This document shows positions 1 to 9,207 of a stretch of DNA of 64,000 nucleotides, one piece after another. The position numbers and the translations under genes are program-made. The stretch lies in assembly GCA_964586785.1 (NCBI GenBank), contig CAZPHS010000002.1, forward strand, positions 62,001 to 126,000, written 5' to 3'. Positions within the stretch are counted from its first letter, which is position 1. Each line of letters starts with the position of its first letter. The notes beneath the pieces were generated by a model that did no database searches, was not told the origin of the DNA, and saw nothing but the letters and a program-made list of their open reading frames with translations. Source of the stretch: SZUA-584 sp041656035 (GTDB lineage Bacteria; Bacillota; Clostridia; Christensenellales; SZUA-584).

Positions 1-672
1 TTTCATAAGCGGTTTTCTGGAAAACAGAAAGTGTGTAACCGGACCGTCGTCCTGCACGGTAAACCAACCGATATCCCTCATCTTAGCCAAAACAGGAATG
101 TCAAACACGTTAAAACAGGTTTCCTCACTCTTTTTATTCATATACCAGGAGCTTAATATCTTGCCCGCTATGTACCCCGCAATTCCGCCGGCCAGTACTA
201 TGGCGTACGGCAAAACGGGGTTTACGTTTACCGCGGGTATTAAACATACGCCTACGGAAACGCCTGTAAACGCAAGCAATGCAGCCCATTTAATAATGTC
301 AAGTTTTTTAAATTGGCCCCTGCATCTTTTACATATGGAAATTGACACAGGCAGCAGAGAGCCTATTTTTTGACGAACCCTTTTACCCATACCAAAAAAC
401 ATACCCTTTTTGCTTTCAGGCTCGCTGTGGGCAATATCGACAATAGCGTAGGTATGCCTTTTAAATTTGTGTTCGCCCTTGCAAAAACCGCATTCGTCTC
501 CAAGGAGCGTATCAAAATTCTTAGGCAGCAAAGAAATCGTGACTTTAAAGTCGTTAAGCATTTTTTCGGCGTCGTCACTGTTAAGTTCGTTTATAAAACA
601 GTCTTTACACTCTTTCCCCAGCCATTTACAGATTACGCTGTCGCTTACGCCGCATTCATTATTTTTTGCCAC
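1..672 (-). CDS. Hypothetical CxxC-containing membrane protein, 3' end beyond window
   Basis: I do not recognise this protein. An uninterrupted reading frame of 224 codons runs from a GTG start at 672 to the window edge, so the C-terminus is missing. The GTG follows an AGGAAA ribosome-binding site at close spacing. The N-terminal half has Cys pairs (DECGFCKG near residue 55 and ICKRCRG near residue 110) that suggest a zinc-binding or redox-active soluble part. Two adjacent hydrophobic segments follow (about residues 122-160: WAALLAFTGVSVGVCL and AIVLAGGIAGYIAGKIL), then a soluble tail. It begins 24 bases behind the rpoC stop on the same strand, with no hairpin between, so it is probably cotranscribed with rpoBC. 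Function is unknown. Confidence 0.7.
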   Translation of the reverse strand, partial: MAKNNECGVSDSVICKWLGKECKDCFINELNSDDAEKMLNDFKVTISLLPKNFDTLLGDECGFCKGEHKFKRHTYAIVDIAHSEPESKKGMFFGMGKRVRQKIGSLLPVSISICKRCRGQFKKLDIIKWAALLAFTGVSVGVCLIPAVNVNPVLPYAIVLAGGIAGYIAGKILSSWYMNKKSEETCFNVFDIPVLAKMRDIGWFTVQDDGPVTHFLFSRKPLMK

Positions 673-696
673 TTTCCTCGCCCCCAATCTTTAAAA

Positions 697-3600
697 CTAC
701 AATAACAACCCGGCGCTTAAATCCTCGTCATAAACATCGGAAAACGCGTCTACATACTGTGTCCCTATGTTTTCAATCTGCGAGGATACGCTTTCGTTCA
801 AAATATTTTTAATAACGTCTATATTTCTGTAACGCTTCATACCGGTACCCGCCGGAATAAGCTTGCCTATAATTACATTTTCCTTAAGCCCAAGCAACGG
901 GTCGGACTTGCCCTTAATAGCCGCTTCGGTAAGCACACGCGTTGTTTCCTGGAACGAAGCCGCCGAAAGGAACGAGTCTGTAGCCAGCGAAGCTTTGGTT
1001 ATGCCAAGCAAAACGCGTTTGGCGGTGGCAGGTTTTTTGCCCTCGCGTATTACACGCTCATTCTCCGCGTCAAACTGATAGATATCCACCAAAGAACCCG
1101 CCAGCAGCTCGGTATCGCCGGCCTCCTCAATTTTACATTTTTTCAGCATCTGGCGTATAATAACTTCAACATGTTTGTCGGAAATCTCAACGCCCTGCAG
1201 ACGGTATACCATTTGCACTTCTTTTAACAGGTATGCCTGAACTCCTTTGGCGCCCTTTATTTTAAGTATGTCGTTAGGGTTGATAGACCCTTCCGTTATC
1301 TCGTCGCCCGCCTCAATGCCATCCCCGTCTTTTACTTTCAAGCGCGAACCGAACGGTATGCTGTAAACCTCCGCCACGCCGTCCTCGCCGGTAACCGTAA
1401 CCTCCTGTTTTTTGCGTGTGTCGCCGACGGAAACCGTACCTGCTATCTCGCTTATAACGGCAAGCCCTTTTGGTTTTCTCGCTTCAAAAAGTTCCTCAAC
1501 ACGCGGAAGACCGTGCGTTATATCCTCGCCCGCAACGCCGCCCGTATGGAATGTGCGCATTGTAAGCTGCGTGCCTGGTTCGCCTATAGACTGCGCGGCG
1601 ATTATACCGACCGCCTCACCTATGCTTACTATCTTACCCGACGACATATCCGCGCCGTAGCATTTTGCGCATACTCCGTGCTGGGTTTTGCATGTCAGCA
1701 CGGAACGTATGTACGCTCCCTTTATGCCTGCCACTTCAATTCTGCGGCATCGGTCGTATGTAATCATCTCTCCGCTTCGGACGATTATTTCGCCGGTTTT
1801 TGTATCGACAATATCGGCAGCCGCGTAACGTCCGCCTATTCTGTCTATAAACGGCTCTATAATCTCTTTGCCATCTAGTATATCGCTCACGAATACGCCC
1901 CGGGGCGCGTCGCTTTCTTTTAAACAGTCGTTCTCCCTGACTATCACGTCCTGGCTGACGTCAACCAGGCGGCGCGTCAAATAACCGGAGTCCGCCGTTC
2001 TAAGAGCGGTATCCGCCAAGCCTTTTCTGGCGCCGTGAGTCGATATGAAAAACTCGAGCACCGTTAAACCCTCGCGGAAGTTTGCGCGTATGGGTATCTC
2101 TATAATCTCTCCCGAAGGGTCTGCCATAAGGCCGCGCATTCCCGCCAGCTGCCTTATTTGGTTTGTAGAACCTCTGGCGCCCGAATTGGCCATCATAAAA
2201 ACCGGATTAAACGGGCTTAAACCCTCCATAAGCGCGTCCGTAACAAGCTTGGTGGTGTTTGCCCAAACCTTTATTACATTCTCTTTTCTTTCTTTGTTTG
2301 TCAGATATCCGCGCTTGAATTTTTTCTCTATCTCTACAACTTTTTCTTCAGCCTTTTGTATGTATTCCGCTTTTTCCTTCGGAACGACAATATCGCTAAC
2401 GCCTATTGTAATTGCGCCAACCGTGGAATAATGAAACCCGAGCCGTTTTATATTATCGAGCATTTCGGAAGTCTTTGTTTCCCCGTATTTTCTGTAACAA
2501 AAATCAACTATCTTTCCGAGTTGTTTTTTGCCTACAAGGGAATCCACCTCCAATAAAAACTCACCGTCCGGCTGCGTCCTGTCCACAAGCCCCAAATCCT
2601 GCGGCAGCGCGTCGTTGAATATAATGCGTCCCGGCGTTGTTTTGAGCATATGATGACGCTTTTCACCGTTAATTTCTTTGGTTACGCGCACATTAACCAT
2701 CGCCTGCAAATCTATATGGCCTGTTTGGTAAGCTATAACCGCCTCTTGCGGGGACGAAAAGGTTGAGCCTTCCCCGATTGCGCCCTCCCGGTGTATGGTA
2801 AGGTAATAACTGCCGATAACCATATCCTGCGTGGGGCTAACAACCGGTTTACCGTCCTGCGGCTTTAATATATTATTTGCCGCGAGCATAAGAAAACGGC
2901 ATTCGGCCTGCGCTTCCACGGACAGCGGAACGTGAACGGCCATCTGGTCTCCGTCAAAGTCGGCATTGTATGCCGTACACACAAGCGGGTGCAGTTTTAA
3001 CGCTTTGCCTTCAACAAGCACCGGTTCAAAAGCTTGGATTCCAAGCCTGTGCAGCGTAGGCGCCCGGTTAAGCAAAACAGGGTGGTCTTTAATAACCGTC
3101 TCAAGCACGCCCCATACTTCGGGGCGCACACGTTCCACCATGCGCTTTGCGCTTTTAATGTTATGCGCCAGCCCGTCTTCAACCAGCTTTTTCATAACAA
3201 ACGGTTTAAATAACTCCAAAGCCATCTCTTTGGGAAGCCCGCATTGGTACATTTTTAAATCGGGCCCCACGACTATAACGCTTCTGCCCGAATAATCAAC
3301 ACGCTTTCCGAGCAGGTTTTGACGGAAACGCCCCTGTTTGCCGCGCAGCATATCGGACAAAGACTTTAACGGCCTGTTGCCCGGGCCCGTAACGGGACGT
3401 CCGCGCCGCCCATTATCTATAAGCGCGTCCACCGCCTCCTGAAGCATACGCTTTTCGTTGCGTACGATAATATCCGGCGCGCGCAGCGCAAGCAGCCTGT
3501 TTAAACGGTTGTTGCGGTTGATAACCCTGCGGTACAAATCGTTTAAATCGCTGGTGGCAAACCTTCCGCCGTCAAGCTGCACCATTGGCCTTAGCTCCGG

Positions 3601-4308
3601 CGGAATAATGGGTATGCAGTCGAGTATAATCCATTCCGGTTTATTTCCGGAAAGGCGAAACGCTTCTATAACCTCAAGACGCTTTATGGCGCGCACACGC
3701 TTTTGGCCAGAACAGCTTTCAAGCTCCTTTTTCAGCTCGCGCGCCGATTTAACAAGGTCAATTCTTTTAAGCAGCTCTTTTATGCCTTCCGCGCCCATCT
3801 TGGCGACAAACTCATCCTCGCCGTATGTTTCCTGGCACTCACGCAGCTCCTTATCATTAAGAAGCTGTTTATATTCAAGAGGCGTATTTCCCGGGTCAAT
3901 CACAACAAAAGAAGCAAAATACAGCACCTTTTCAAGATCGCGCGGCGACATATCAAGCAGCAGCCCCATCCTTGAAGGAATGCCTTTAAAATACCATATA
4001 TGCGAGACCGGAGCGGCAAGCTCTATATGCCCCATCCTTTCCCTGCGCACCTTAGCGCGGGTTACCTCAACGCCGCATTTATCACAAATTATGCCCTTAT
4101 AGCGCACCCTTTTGTATCGTCCGCAATGGCACTCCCAGTCCTTCGTAGGTCCGAAAATACGTTCGCAAAACAACCCGTCTTTCTCGGGCTTAAGGGTTCG
4201 GTAATTTATCGTCTCGGGCTTTTTTACCTCGCCTCTCGACCATTCCCTTATCTTTTCCGGAGACGCCAAACCTATCTGTATGGAATCAAAATTGCCAACG
4301 TCAAACAA
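697..4308 (-). CDS. rpoC: DNA-directed RNA polymerase subunit beta'
   Basis: This is the largest catalytic subunit of RNA polymerase. The protein is 1203 residues, normal for Firmicutes. The N-terminal zinc site is CHCGRYKRVRYKGIICDKCG (Cys 60, 62, 75, 78). The magnesium-binding loop NADFDGDQMAVHVP lies near residue 448. A second zinc-binding cysteine cluster (CKTQHGVCAKCYG) sits near residue 873, followed by the conserved SIGEPGTQLTMRTFHTGG trigger-loop region. It lies 34 bases downstream of rpoB in the same orientation, the universal rpoBC operon order. The ATG at 4308 gives the standard N-terminus (FDVGNFDSIQIGLASPE). Confidence 0.99.
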   Translation of the reverse strand: MFDVGNFDSIQIGLASPEKIREWSRGEVKKPETINYRTLKPEKDGLFCERIFGPTKDWECHCGRYKRVRYKGIICDKCGVEVTRAKVRRERMGHIELAAPVSHIWYFKGIPSRMGLLLDMSPRDLEKVLYFASFVVIDPGNTPLEYKQLLNDKELRECQETYGEDEFVAKMGAEGIKELLKRIDLVKSARELKKELESCSGQKRVRAIKRLEVIEAFRLSGNKPEWIILDCIPIIPPELRPMVQLDGGRFATSDLNDLYRRVINRNNRLNRLLALRAPDIIVRNEKRMLQEAVDALIDNGRRGRPVTGPGNRPLKSLSDMLRGKQGRFRQNLLGKRVDYSGRSVIVVGPDLKMYQCGLPKEMALELFKPFVMKKLVEDGLAHNIKSAKRMVERVRPEVWGVLETVIKDHPVLLNRAPTLHRLGIQAFEPVLVEGKALKLHPLVCTAYNADFDGDQMAVHVPLSVEAQAECRFLMLAANNILKPQDGKPVVSPTQDMVIGSYYLTIHREGAIGEGSTFSSPQEAVIAYQTGHIDLQAMVNVRVTKEINGEKRHHMLKTTPGRIIFNDALPQDLGLVDRTQPDGEFLLEVDSLVGKKQLGKIVDFCYRKYGETKTSEMLDNIKRLGFHYSTVGAITIGVSDIVVPKEKAEYIQKAEEKVVEIEKKFKRGYLTNKERKENVIKVWANTTKLVTDALMEGLSPFNPVFMMANSGARGSTNQIRQLAGMRGLMADPSGEIIEIPIRANFREGLTVLEFFISTHGARKGLADTALRTADSGYLTRRLVDVSQDVIVRENDCLKESDAPRGVFVSDILDGKEIIEPFIDRIGGRYAAADIVDTKTGEIIVRSGEMITYDRCRRIEVAGIKGAYIRSVLTCKTQHGVCAKCYGADMSSGKIVSIGEAVGIIAAQSIGEPGTQLTMRTFHTGGVAGEDITHGLPRVEELFEARKPKGLAVISEIAGTVSVGDTRKKQEVTVTGEDGVAEVYSIPFGSRLKVKDGDGIEAGDEITEGSINPNDILKIKGAKGVQAYLLKEVQMVYRLQGVEISDKHVEVIIRQMLKKCKIEEAGDTELLAGSLVDIYQFDAENERVIREGKKPATAKRVLLGITKASLATDSFLSAASFQETTRVLTEAAIKGKSDPLLGLKENVIIGKLIPAGTGMKRYRNIDVIKNILNESVSSQIENIGTQYVDAFSDVYDEDLSAGLLL

Positions 4309-4342
4309 TTAATCCCTCTCCTCTCATATATGCAAAAACTAA

Positions 4343-7300
4343 TTAATCTTTATCATCATAATCGTCGTCGAATAAATCGTCTTTTTCGATAAGCCCTTCT
4401 AGCGACTCGACTTCTATGTCATCATACTTACCGCCGCGATATCGTTTTGAACCGATATCGTCTTCAAAATAATCGGTCTTCTTTGAACGACCGCCGCCGT
4501 CGTCTTCGTCTTCGTCATCGTCTTCGTCAGCTTCTTCGTCTTCGTCTTCATCATCTTCGTCTTCTTCGTCTTCGTCAGCTTCGTCGGCTTCGAGCTCCTC
4601 GAACTCATCGTCGTCCTCATATTCTTCTTCATCGTCGCCGCCGTCCGGCGTATCCTTAACGTCTATATCAATGTCGCCAAGCCCGTCAATATCGGGTACG
4701 TCGAGCTCGTCAAAGCTTATATCCGAAAAATCCTCTTCCCGCGTTTTATCCGTTCTCTTATCCGCGTAATCAATCTCCACTCCCTCGATATTTACCTCAA
4801 GGCCTGCTATATCGTCGTCAACGCTTTCTTTGATGGCAATCTCCTCGCCGACGTCTCCTAAAACCTTAACGTCAAGCGCAAGCGACTGCATTTCTTTAAT
4901 CAACACCTTAAACGATTCGGGCACTCCGGGCTCGGGTATATTCTCTCCCTTTACAATCGCCTCATATGTTTTAACGCGTCCCACAACGTCGTCGGATTTT
5001 ACGGTAAGTATTTCCTGGAGCGTGTTGGCGGCGCCATACGCCTCGAGCGCCCAAACCTCCATCTCGCCGAAACGCTGTCCGCCGAACTGCGCCTTGCCGC
5101 CGAGCGGCTGTTGCGTAACAAGAGAGTAAGGACCCGTTGAGCGGGCGTGAATTTTATCATCCACAAGATGGTGCAATTTTAATATGTACATGTTTCCGAC
5201 AGTAACGCGGTTTTCAAACGGTTCGCCGCTGCGTCCGTCATACAGCACCGTTTTGCCGTCCGGATTAAGCCCAAACTTTTCAAACAACGCCATTATGTCC
5301 AATTCCGAAGCGCCGTCAAAAACGGGCGATGCAATACGCCACCCCAGAATTTTGGCGACGTACCCAAGATGCACCTCAAGCACCTGCCCGATATTCATAC
5401 GCGACGGCACGCCCAGCGGATTTAATACTATATCAAGGGGCGTACCGTCCGGCAGAAACGGCATATCCTCAATAGGCAATATACGCGATATCACACCCTT
5501 GTTGCCGTGCCGGCCGGCAATTTTATCTCCTACGGATATCTTGCGTTTTTGCGCGATATAACAGCGTACCAGCTTGTTTACCCCCGCCGTAAGCTCATCC
5601 TTGTTTTCTCTGGTAAATACTTTAATATCAACGACTATACCTTCCTCGCCGTGCGGCACCCTAAGAGAGGTGTCGCGGACTTCTCTTGCCTTCTCGCCGA
5701 AAATAGCGCGCAGAAGGCGCTCTTCCGCGGTAAGCTCCGTTTCACCCTTGGGCGTTACTTTGCCTACGAGTATATCGCCGGCGCGAACTTCCGCGCCTAT
5801 GCGTATGATTCCCCTCTCGTCAAGGTTTTTAAGCGCCTCGTCGCCGACGTTTGGAATGTCGCGGGTAATCTCCTCGGGGCCAAGCTTTGTATCCCGCGCC
5901 TCGGATTCGTACCCCTCAATATGTATGGACGTGAACACGTCGTCCCGCACGAGGCGTTCGCTTATCAGTATGGCGTCTTCATAATTATAGCCTTCCCATG
6001 TCATAAACCCTACAAGCACGTTGCGCCCAAGCGCCAACTCTCCCGATTCAGTGGAAGGTCCGTCGGCTATTACGTCGCCTTTTTTGATTTTATCCCCTGT
6101 TTTCACTATAGGATATTGATTAATGCATGTGCCTTGGTTAGAGCGCGCAAACTTAATCAGCTTATATTCATTTATTTTCTTGCCTTCGGCAACGGCTATT
6201 CTATTGGCGGATACGCTTTTTACAACGCCGTCGGCGGCGGCCAATACAACCGCGCCCGAATCCTGCGCCGTTTTATATTCCATGCCCGTGCCGATAAGGG
6301 GAGCCTCCGTAACTGTCAGCGGCACCGCCTGCCTTTGCATGTTAGAGCCCATAAGCGCCCTGTTAGCGTCGTCGTTCTCAAGAAACGGTATAAGCGCCGT
6401 TGCGACGGAAACAAGCTGCTTGGGGGATACGTCCATCAAATCAACTTCGTCGCGGGATACTTCAACAATCTCTTCATGGCGGCGCGACATAACGCGCGAC
6501 CGCGCAAAAAACCCTTCCGCGCTTATAGGCTCGTTAGCCTGAGCCACAACGTATTTGTCTTCCTCGTCCGCGGTTAAATATACTATCTCGTTGGTTATAA
6601 TCTTTTTCTTCTTGTCAATCGCGCGATAGGGCGATTCTATAAAGCCGTATTCGTTTATTCTCGCGTAAGTGGAAAGCGAGCCTATAAGGCCAATGTTTGG
6701 GCCTTCGGGAGTCTCTATAGGACACATGCGTCCATAGTGCGTATGGTGTACGTCGCGCACGTCAAAAGAGGCGCGCTCACGATTCAATCCCCCCGGACCA
6801 AGCGCCGATAAACGCCTTTTATGTGTCAATTCGGCAAGCGGATTGGTCTGGTCCATAAACTGAGACAGCTGTGACGAGCCGAAAAACTCTTTTATGGCCG
6901 CCGTTACGGGACGTATATTAATCAAATTGGAGGGCGTCGCTACATCCATATCCTGTACGGACATGCGCTCGCGCACAACGCGCTCTAACCTTGAGAGACC
7001 GACGCGAATCTGATTTTGCAGCAGTTCGCCCACGCTGCGCAAACGCCTGTTGCCAAGGTGGTCGATGTCGTCTATTTTGCCTACGCCGTATTTTAGGCCA
7101 ATCTGATAACTCATAGACGCCATTATATCGTCAACAATTATATGTTTGGGTATCAGCTTATCAATATTATCGGCAAGCTGCTTTTTAAGCGCGTCGGCAT
7201 CTTTGCCGCACGCTGCCAAAATAGACTTGAATGTAGGGAAATGCACTTTTTCGTTAATACCGACGCTTTTTGGGTCAAACGATAAATAGCCGTTGACGCG

Positions 7301-8338
7301 CACAAAATTATTGCCGAGCACCACAACCCGCGCCTCGCCTATAAGAAGGGATACTCTGTTTATACCGGCGTCTTCAATCTGGTTTGCCGCTTCGCGGGAT
7401 ATAACTTCGCCCTTCTGTACAAGAACCTCGCCGTCTTCCGTTATAATGTTGTCGGCGCTTTTAAATCCTTCTACGCGTTCCGCTATTGACAGCTTTTTAT
7501 TGTATTTATAGCGTCCTACCCTTGCCAAATCGTACCGTCTCTGATCGAAGAACAGCGAATCGATAAGCATACGGGCGCTTTCGACCGTAGGCGGTTCGCC
7601 CGGTCTTAAACGGCGGTATATCTCAACCAAGCCTTCCTCAACGCTTTGAGCGCTGTCCTTTTTAAACGTCGCCGCTAAAAAGTCCTCATCGCCGAAAAGC
7701 TCCGTTATTTCTCTGTTGGTTCCGCATCCCATGGCGCGCATAAGCACTGTCATCGGAAGCTTGCGCGTCCTGTCAACGCGCACCCAATAACAATCGTTGC
7801 TGTCCGTCTCATATTCAAGCCACGCGCCGCGGTTGGGAATCACCGTAGCCGAAAAAAGCTTTTTGCCCGATTTATCTATGGACACATCGTAATAAACGCC
7901 GGGAGAGCGAACAAGCTGGCTTACTATTACACGCTCCGCCCCGTTGATAATAAAGGTGCCCTTGTCTGTCATAAGCGGAAAATCGCCCATGAAAACCTCC
8001 TGCTCCTTCATCTCTCCGGTTTCCTTATTAATAAGGCGCACAACAACTTTCAGCGGCGCCGCATAATTAACGTCTCTTTCCTTGCATTCGTCAACCTTAT
8101 ACTTAGGCTCGTTTTCAATACGATAATCAACAAATTCAAGTATTAAATTTTCAGAATAATCCGTAATCGGGGAAATATCATCGAGTACCTCTTTAAGGCC
8201 AATTTCCAAAAAGTTAGTATATGAGTTCTTTTGGATCTCTATAAGATCCGGCATGTCGAGCACTTCTTCAATCTTGGAAAAGCTCATTCTATTGCGTTTG
8301 CCGATTTTAACTTCGTGCATCATAGGCTTTATAACCAC
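4343..8338 (-). CDS. rpoB: DNA-directed RNA polymerase subunit beta with long acidic tail
   Basis: This is the beta subunit of RNA polymerase. The core shows the usual blocks: the rifampicin pocket (FGSSQLSQFMDQTNPLAEL, then THKRRLSALGPGG, with the residues typical of drug-sensitive enzymes), GRMCPIETPEGPNIGLIGSL and the C-terminal GGKAQFGGQRFGEMEVWALE. At 1331 residues it is about 100 longer than usual. The excess is a tail of about 160 residues after LGDVGEEIAIKE, largely Asp/Glu (about residues 1234-1280), ending in a more mixed acidic stretch. The start is unsure: a GTG at 8338 gives VVIKPMMHEVKIGKR, while the in-frame ATG at 8323 fits family N-termini better. The only clear Shine-Dalgarno (AGGAG) is badly spaced for both. 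A consensus promoter lies 225 bases upstream. Confidence 0.98.
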   Translation of the reverse strand: MVIKPMMHEVKIGKRNRMSFSKIEEVLDMPDLIEIQKNSYTNFLEIGLKEVLDDISPITDYSENLILEFVDYRIENEPKYKVDECKERDVNYAAPLKVVVRLINKETGEMKEQEVFMGDFPLMTDKGTFIINGAERVIVSQLVRSPGVYYDVSIDKSGKKLFSATVIPNRGAWLEYETDSNDCYWVRVDRTRKLPMTVLMRAMGCGTNREITELFGDEDFLAATFKKDSAQSVEEGLVEIYRRLRPGEPPTVESARMLIDSLFFDQRRYDLARVGRYKYNKKLSIAERVEGFKSADNIITEDGEVLVQKGEVISREAANQIEDAGINRVSLLIGEARVVVLGNNFVRVNGYLSFDPKSVGINEKVHFPTFKSILAACGKDADALKKQLADNIDKLIPKHIIVDDIMASMSYQIGLKYGVGKIDDIDHLGNRRLRSVGELLQNQIRVGLSRLERVVRERMSVQDMDVATPSNLINIRPVTAAIKEFFGSSQLSQFMDQTNPLAELTHKRRLSALGPGGLNRERASFDVRDVHHTHYGRMCPIETPEGPNIGLIGSLSTYARINEYGFIESPYRAIDKKKKIITNEIVYLTADEEDKYVVAQANEPISAEGFFARSRVMSRRHEEIVEVSRDEVDLMDVSPKQLVSVATALIPFLENDDANRALMGSNMQRQAVPLTVTEAPLIGTGMEYKTAQDSGAVVLAAADGVVKSVSANRIAVAEGKKINEYKLIKFARSNQGTCINQYPIVKTGDKIKKGDVIADGPSTESGELALGRNVLVGFMTWEGYNYEDAILISERLVRDDVFTSIHIEGYESEARDTKLGPEEITRDIPNVGDEALKNLDERGIIRIGAEVRAGDILVGKVTPKGETELTAEERLLRAIFGEKAREVRDTSLRVPHGEEGIVVDIKVFTRENKDELTAGVNKLVRCYIAQKRKISVGDKIAGRHGNKGVISRILPIEDMPFLPDGTPLDIVLNPLGVPSRMNIGQVLEVHLGYVAKILGWRIASPVFDGASELDIMALFEKFGLNPDGKTVLYDGRSGEPFENRVTVGNMYILKLHHLVDDKIHARSTGPYSLVTQQPLGGKAQFGGQRFGEMEVWALEAYGAANTLQEILTVKSDDVVGRVKTYEAIVKGENIPEPGVPESFKVLIKEMQSLALDVKVLGDVGEEIAIKESVDDDIAGLEVNIEGVEIDYADKRTDKTREEDFSDISFDELDVPDIDGLGDIDIDVKDTPDGGDDEEEYEDDDEFEELEADEADEDEEDEDDEDEDEEADEDDDEDEDDGGGRSKKTDYFEDDIGSKRYRGGKYDDIEVESLEGLIEKDDLFDDDYDDKD
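4500..4640 (-). repeat. Low-complexity acidic codon tract in rpoB
   Basis: On the plus strand this is a nearly pure run of cttcgtc/cgtcttc-type units. It encodes the Asp/Glu-rich part of the RpoB tail as GAC/GAT/GAA/GAG codons. The repetitive composition makes it a likely site of length variation by slippage. All three reading frames are open here on the minus strand, which explains spurious basic or Arg-rich overlapping ORFs. Confidence 0.85.
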
Positions 8339-8685
8339 TCTCCTGTTTATACAAAATGCAAATTAGACAGTATTTAAGATGAAGGCACCCGCTGATTATT
8401 CCCAAAAAAAACTCGTTTTATACCGCTTATCTTCAAACCGACAGCACAAAACGTCCTGAACAAATCCGGCGACCTTCAGGGTTTTATTAATATAAATTAA
8501 GCGTCATCTGATAACAAAAACAAAGAATCCCCCATTATTTATGCACGCTAATGCAATATAATATATTACTACAATACAAAATAGCTGTCAACATAAATTT
8601 GCGCGTTTTTTTGCGCGTTGCAGATTGCAAGTTTAATTGCCCGCCATATAATAAACGGCCGCCCCTGTGTTTGAAGATCACAAAC
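8339..8685. other. Non-coding rpoB leader and upstream region
   Basis: No gene is visible in these 347 bases. They contain the rpoB promoter (8563-8591) and a leader of about 220 bases. The leader has an imperfect inverted repeat on the transcript (CCTGAA near 8481, TTCAGG near 8456) and a T8 run near 8415, but no clear terminator-antiterminator pair. The ribosomal protein genes rplJ and rplL, normally directly upstream of rpoB, are not here. Confidence 0.6.
8563..8591 (-). promoter_or_regulatory. Sigma-A-like promoter of rpoBC
   Basis: Reading the minus strand, TTGACA (8591-8586) is followed by exactly 17 bases and TAATAT (8568-8563). The perfect -35 box, spacing and position upstream of rpoB fit the main promoter of rpoB-rpoC and the gene behind them. 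Confidence 0.75.
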
Positions 8686-9093
8686 CTATCTAAAACTATA
8701 ATTGCCCAGTGTGCTCAAAGTTTCTTTTTCGTTTAACACAACATCATAAAGGCTTATGCCAAATGTGTTGCACAGCGATGCAATATAAAAAAGCTCGCCG
8801 CCTATTTCTTTTTCTATCATGCTGCGGCACTCTTTGCAAAGCTCTCCTTTAAGCTGCGTTGAAATAAGACCGCTTAAATTCTTTATGCTTACCTCCTCGG
8901 GAAACGCCTGCTTTTTACCTTCAATCTCTATGCAGCCGCAATGCGTAACAGCCTTAATAACAGCGCGGTTCACCCTTCCCGTGCTCGTCTGCATTTTGCT
9001 TATAATATCAAGCACGCTCCTGTTCCTAACAAGTATTTCGCCGACAAAGCTTTGGAAATCCTCCAGCAGAATATCATTGATTGAATTGCCCAT
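8686..9093 (-). CDS. Conserved short Firmicutes protein of unknown function
   Basis: This is a 135-residue soluble protein. The sequence (SINDILLEDFQSFVGEILVRN, VTHCGCIEI, LCKECRSMIEKEIGGELFY) matches a family I remember from many Clostridia as a short hypothetical protein, filed in databases I think under DUF1573; that label is from memory. Conserved cysteines (CGC near residue 52, CKEC near residue 86) and a helical C-terminal half are visible. The ELCKECRSMIEKEIGGELFYIASLC part loosely recalls MazG-like all-alpha folds, which is only an impression. It has its own promoter (9144-9171), and its stop is 348 bases upstream of the rpoB start. Confidence 0.75.
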   Translation of the reverse strand: MGNSINDILLEDFQSFVGEILVRNRSVLDIISKMQTSTGRVNRAVIKAVTHCGCIEIEGKKQAFPEEVSIKNLSGLISTQLKGELCKECRSMIEKEIGGELFYIASLCNTFGISLYDVVLNEKETLSTLGNYSFR

Positions 9094-9143
9094 GACTGCC
9101 CCCTTTGTATTTTACATATTAAAGCCGACGCTATCCGCTTACT

Positions 9144-9171
9144 ATTATATATCGCTAGTACTTTTTGTCAA
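9144..9171 (-). promoter_or_regulatory. Sigma-A-like promoter of the 8686-9093 gene
   Basis: On the minus strand, TTGACA (9171-9166), 16 bases, then TATAAT (9149-9144). It lies about 50 bases upstream of the ATG at 9093, so this gene is transcribed independently of cobO. Confidence 0.7.
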
Positions 9172-9183
9172 AGAGTGTTTTTT

Positions 9184-9196
9184 GTCACTTTGTGAC
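9184..9196. promoter_or_regulatory. Perfect dyad GTCAC-ttt-GTGAC, possible operator
   Basis: A 5-base inverted repeat with a 3-base spacer lies 12 bases upstream of the -35 box of the 9144-9171 promoter and 11 bases after the cobO stop. No T-run follows it on the minus strand, so it does not look like a cobO terminator. A regulator-binding site is possible but unproven. Confidence 0.3.
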
Positions 9197-9207
9197 TAAA
9201 AGCCTCA

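Noticed and set aside
370..705. Plus-strand ORFs at the left edge
   Set aside because: They oppose the continuous minus-strand frame 1-672, which has a proper start, ribosome-binding site and sensible protein features.
5507..6577. 356-codon plus-strand open frame
   Set aside because: It lies wholly antisense to conserved rpoB sequence, has no ribosome-binding site or recognisable motif, and follows from the codon bias of rpoB.
6820..6905. Possible rifampicin-resistance changes in RpoB
   Set aside because: The cluster I region has the residues of sensitive enzymes at the main resistance positions.
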